Shown here: positions 5,255-5,938 of the stretch, in pieces
Numbering within the stretch: position 1 is the stretch's first letter
How the letters are laid out: every line of letters begins with the position of its first letter
NCBI GenBank assembly: GCA_027364695.1
Contig: DAHXOV010000072.1
Coordinates: 1-5,938 of the forward strand
DNA length: 5,938 bases
Direction: 5' to 3'
From: a bacterium
GTDB lineage: Bacteria > Bacteroidota > Bacteroidia > B-17B0 > Aurantibacillaceae
The notes under the pieces: model-generated
What the model was told of the DNA's origin: nothing
What the model saw: the letters and a program-made list of their open reading frames with translations, nothing else
Databases searched by the model: none
Program-made: the position numbers and the translations under genes

Positions 5255-5938
5255 ATGAGCACATAGTTTTTATATTCACCTATTCTGTAAGCTGTGTATT
5301 TTTCAATGATATGTAATAATTTTTCTTTTAGTGGTAGTTTTATTTTACTGATATCATATTGAAAATTCCAATTGTATCTTTTTATTCTTTCATGTATTAA
5401 TTTAGGATGAGTGCCTTTATATTTTTCTAATATATCATTGATTTCATATTGAAGAATTTTCTCTGCATGGATGTTTTTTTTGATCCATTCATCATCGTGC
5501 CAAAGTTGATGAAAGTTTTTTTGCTTTTCTAATTGTGCTATAGGATTTCGCACCCATCCATAATGATAGATATAAGCGTTAGTATTTTTTACTTTCAACT
5601 TGGTATGATTTGTTTTTCTAAACCCTTGAGCATCTTTGTATGATAAAATATCTTGTCTGTTTCGTATCATACGTATTTCTTTTCTATACCATTTACGGGA
5701 TACAGCGATATAATCGTAATTACCAAAAAAGTGAAAATAATTGAACAACAAGCCATCTATTTCTAAATTGTTGATGTTTTTCCGCATCGCAGTGTATATT
5801 TTATCATAATCATTTTCGTGTATCATTTCGTCACTTTGAATATAAAAACACCAATCTGCATCTGATGGGATATGGGCTTTGGCTTTGTTGGTTTCTATAG
5901 ACAATGTTTGCCCGCCTTTTCTTAAGCTATCATCCCAA
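5251..5938 (-). CDS. GT2-like glycosyltransferase, 5' end cut by window edge
   Basis: The frame is open from the right edge to a TGA at 5253-5251 and encodes about 228 residues, so the true start lies beyond the window. An internal TTG at 5904 is not the start, because the upstream codons (WDDSLRKGGQT) continue the protein in frame and match what I recall of a Bacteroidota glycosyltransferase family. In that family a GT2-like N-terminal domain of about 70-80 residues comes first. The visible segment ADWCFYIQSDEMIHENDY carries an S-D-E triplet where the GT-A fold has its metal-binding DxD; relatives usually show QADE or QGDE. GLLFNYFHFFGNYDYI, a WYRKEIRMIRN segment and YIYHYGWVRNP follow in the family order. 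The C-terminal third is rich in Lys, Ile and Tyr, with no membrane helix. Donor and acceptor are unknown. It is 97 bases upstream of the longer xth start on the same strand. Confidence 0.82.
   Translation of the reverse strand, partial: WDDSLRKGGQTLSIETNKAKAHIPSDADWCFYIQSDEMIHENDYDKIYTAMRKNINNLEIDGLLFNYFHFFGNYDYIAVSRKWYRKEIRMIRNRQDILSYKDAQGFRKTNHTKLKVKNTNAYIYHYGWVRNPIAQLEKQKNFHQLWHDDEWIKKNIHAEKILQYEINDILEKYKGTHPKLIHERIKRYNWNFQYDISKIKLPLKEKLLHIIEKYTAYRIGEYKNYVLI

Overview
The window looks like chromosomal DNA from an AT-rich member of the Bacteroidota, probably close to the Chitinophagales. This rests on protein style, A-rich translation starts with little Shine-Dalgarno sequence, and two promoter-like sites of the TTTG / TA-n-TTTG type. 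No plasmid, phage or transposon gene, CRISPR array or insertion sequence is visible. The organism assignment is inferred from the reading alone.

Layout from left to right. Positions 1-371 (minus) hold the 5' part of a SAM-dependent methyltransferase that runs off the left edge. A gap follows, then tRNA-Phe(GAA) at 556-628 (minus) with a candidate promoter at 661-687. The glucose-1-phosphate thymidylyltransferase gene rfbA/rmlA lies at 818-1684 (minus). A 67-base divergent spacer separates it from a tight plus-strand operon: a secreted glucosaminidase-type cell-wall hydrolase (1752-2330), a GT2 glycosyltransferase (2332-2973), a GNAT N-acetyltransferase (2955-3509) and an SpsF-like nucleotidyltransferase (3485-4267). 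The four genes are 1 base apart, then overlap by 19 and by 25 bases. The operon converges on tRNA-Pro(CGG) at 4302-4374 (minus) and the exodeoxyribonuclease III gene xth at 4380-5138/5153 (minus). The right edge holds the C-terminal part of a second GT2-like glycosyltransferase (5251-5938, minus).

Functionally this is a surface-glycan neighbourhood mixed with housekeeping genes. RmlA makes dTDP-glucose, the precursor of dTDP-rhamnose and related deoxysugars. The SpsF-like enzyme belongs to a family related to CMP-sugar synthetases. The GNAT protein could acylate an amino sugar, and the two glycosyltransferases would add sugars to a growing chain. The rest of both sugar-nucleotide pathways (rmlBCD, NeuB/SpsE, PseB/C/G homologues) is not in the window. 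The two tRNAs and xth are ordinary core genes.

The most interesting points are: a near-identical promoter-like element in front of tRNA-Phe and in front of the hydrolase operon; the overlapping GT2-GNAT-SpsF cassette led by a peptidoglycan hydrolase; and an altered active-site segment in the SpsF-like protein. I found no clear evidence of a wholly new system.
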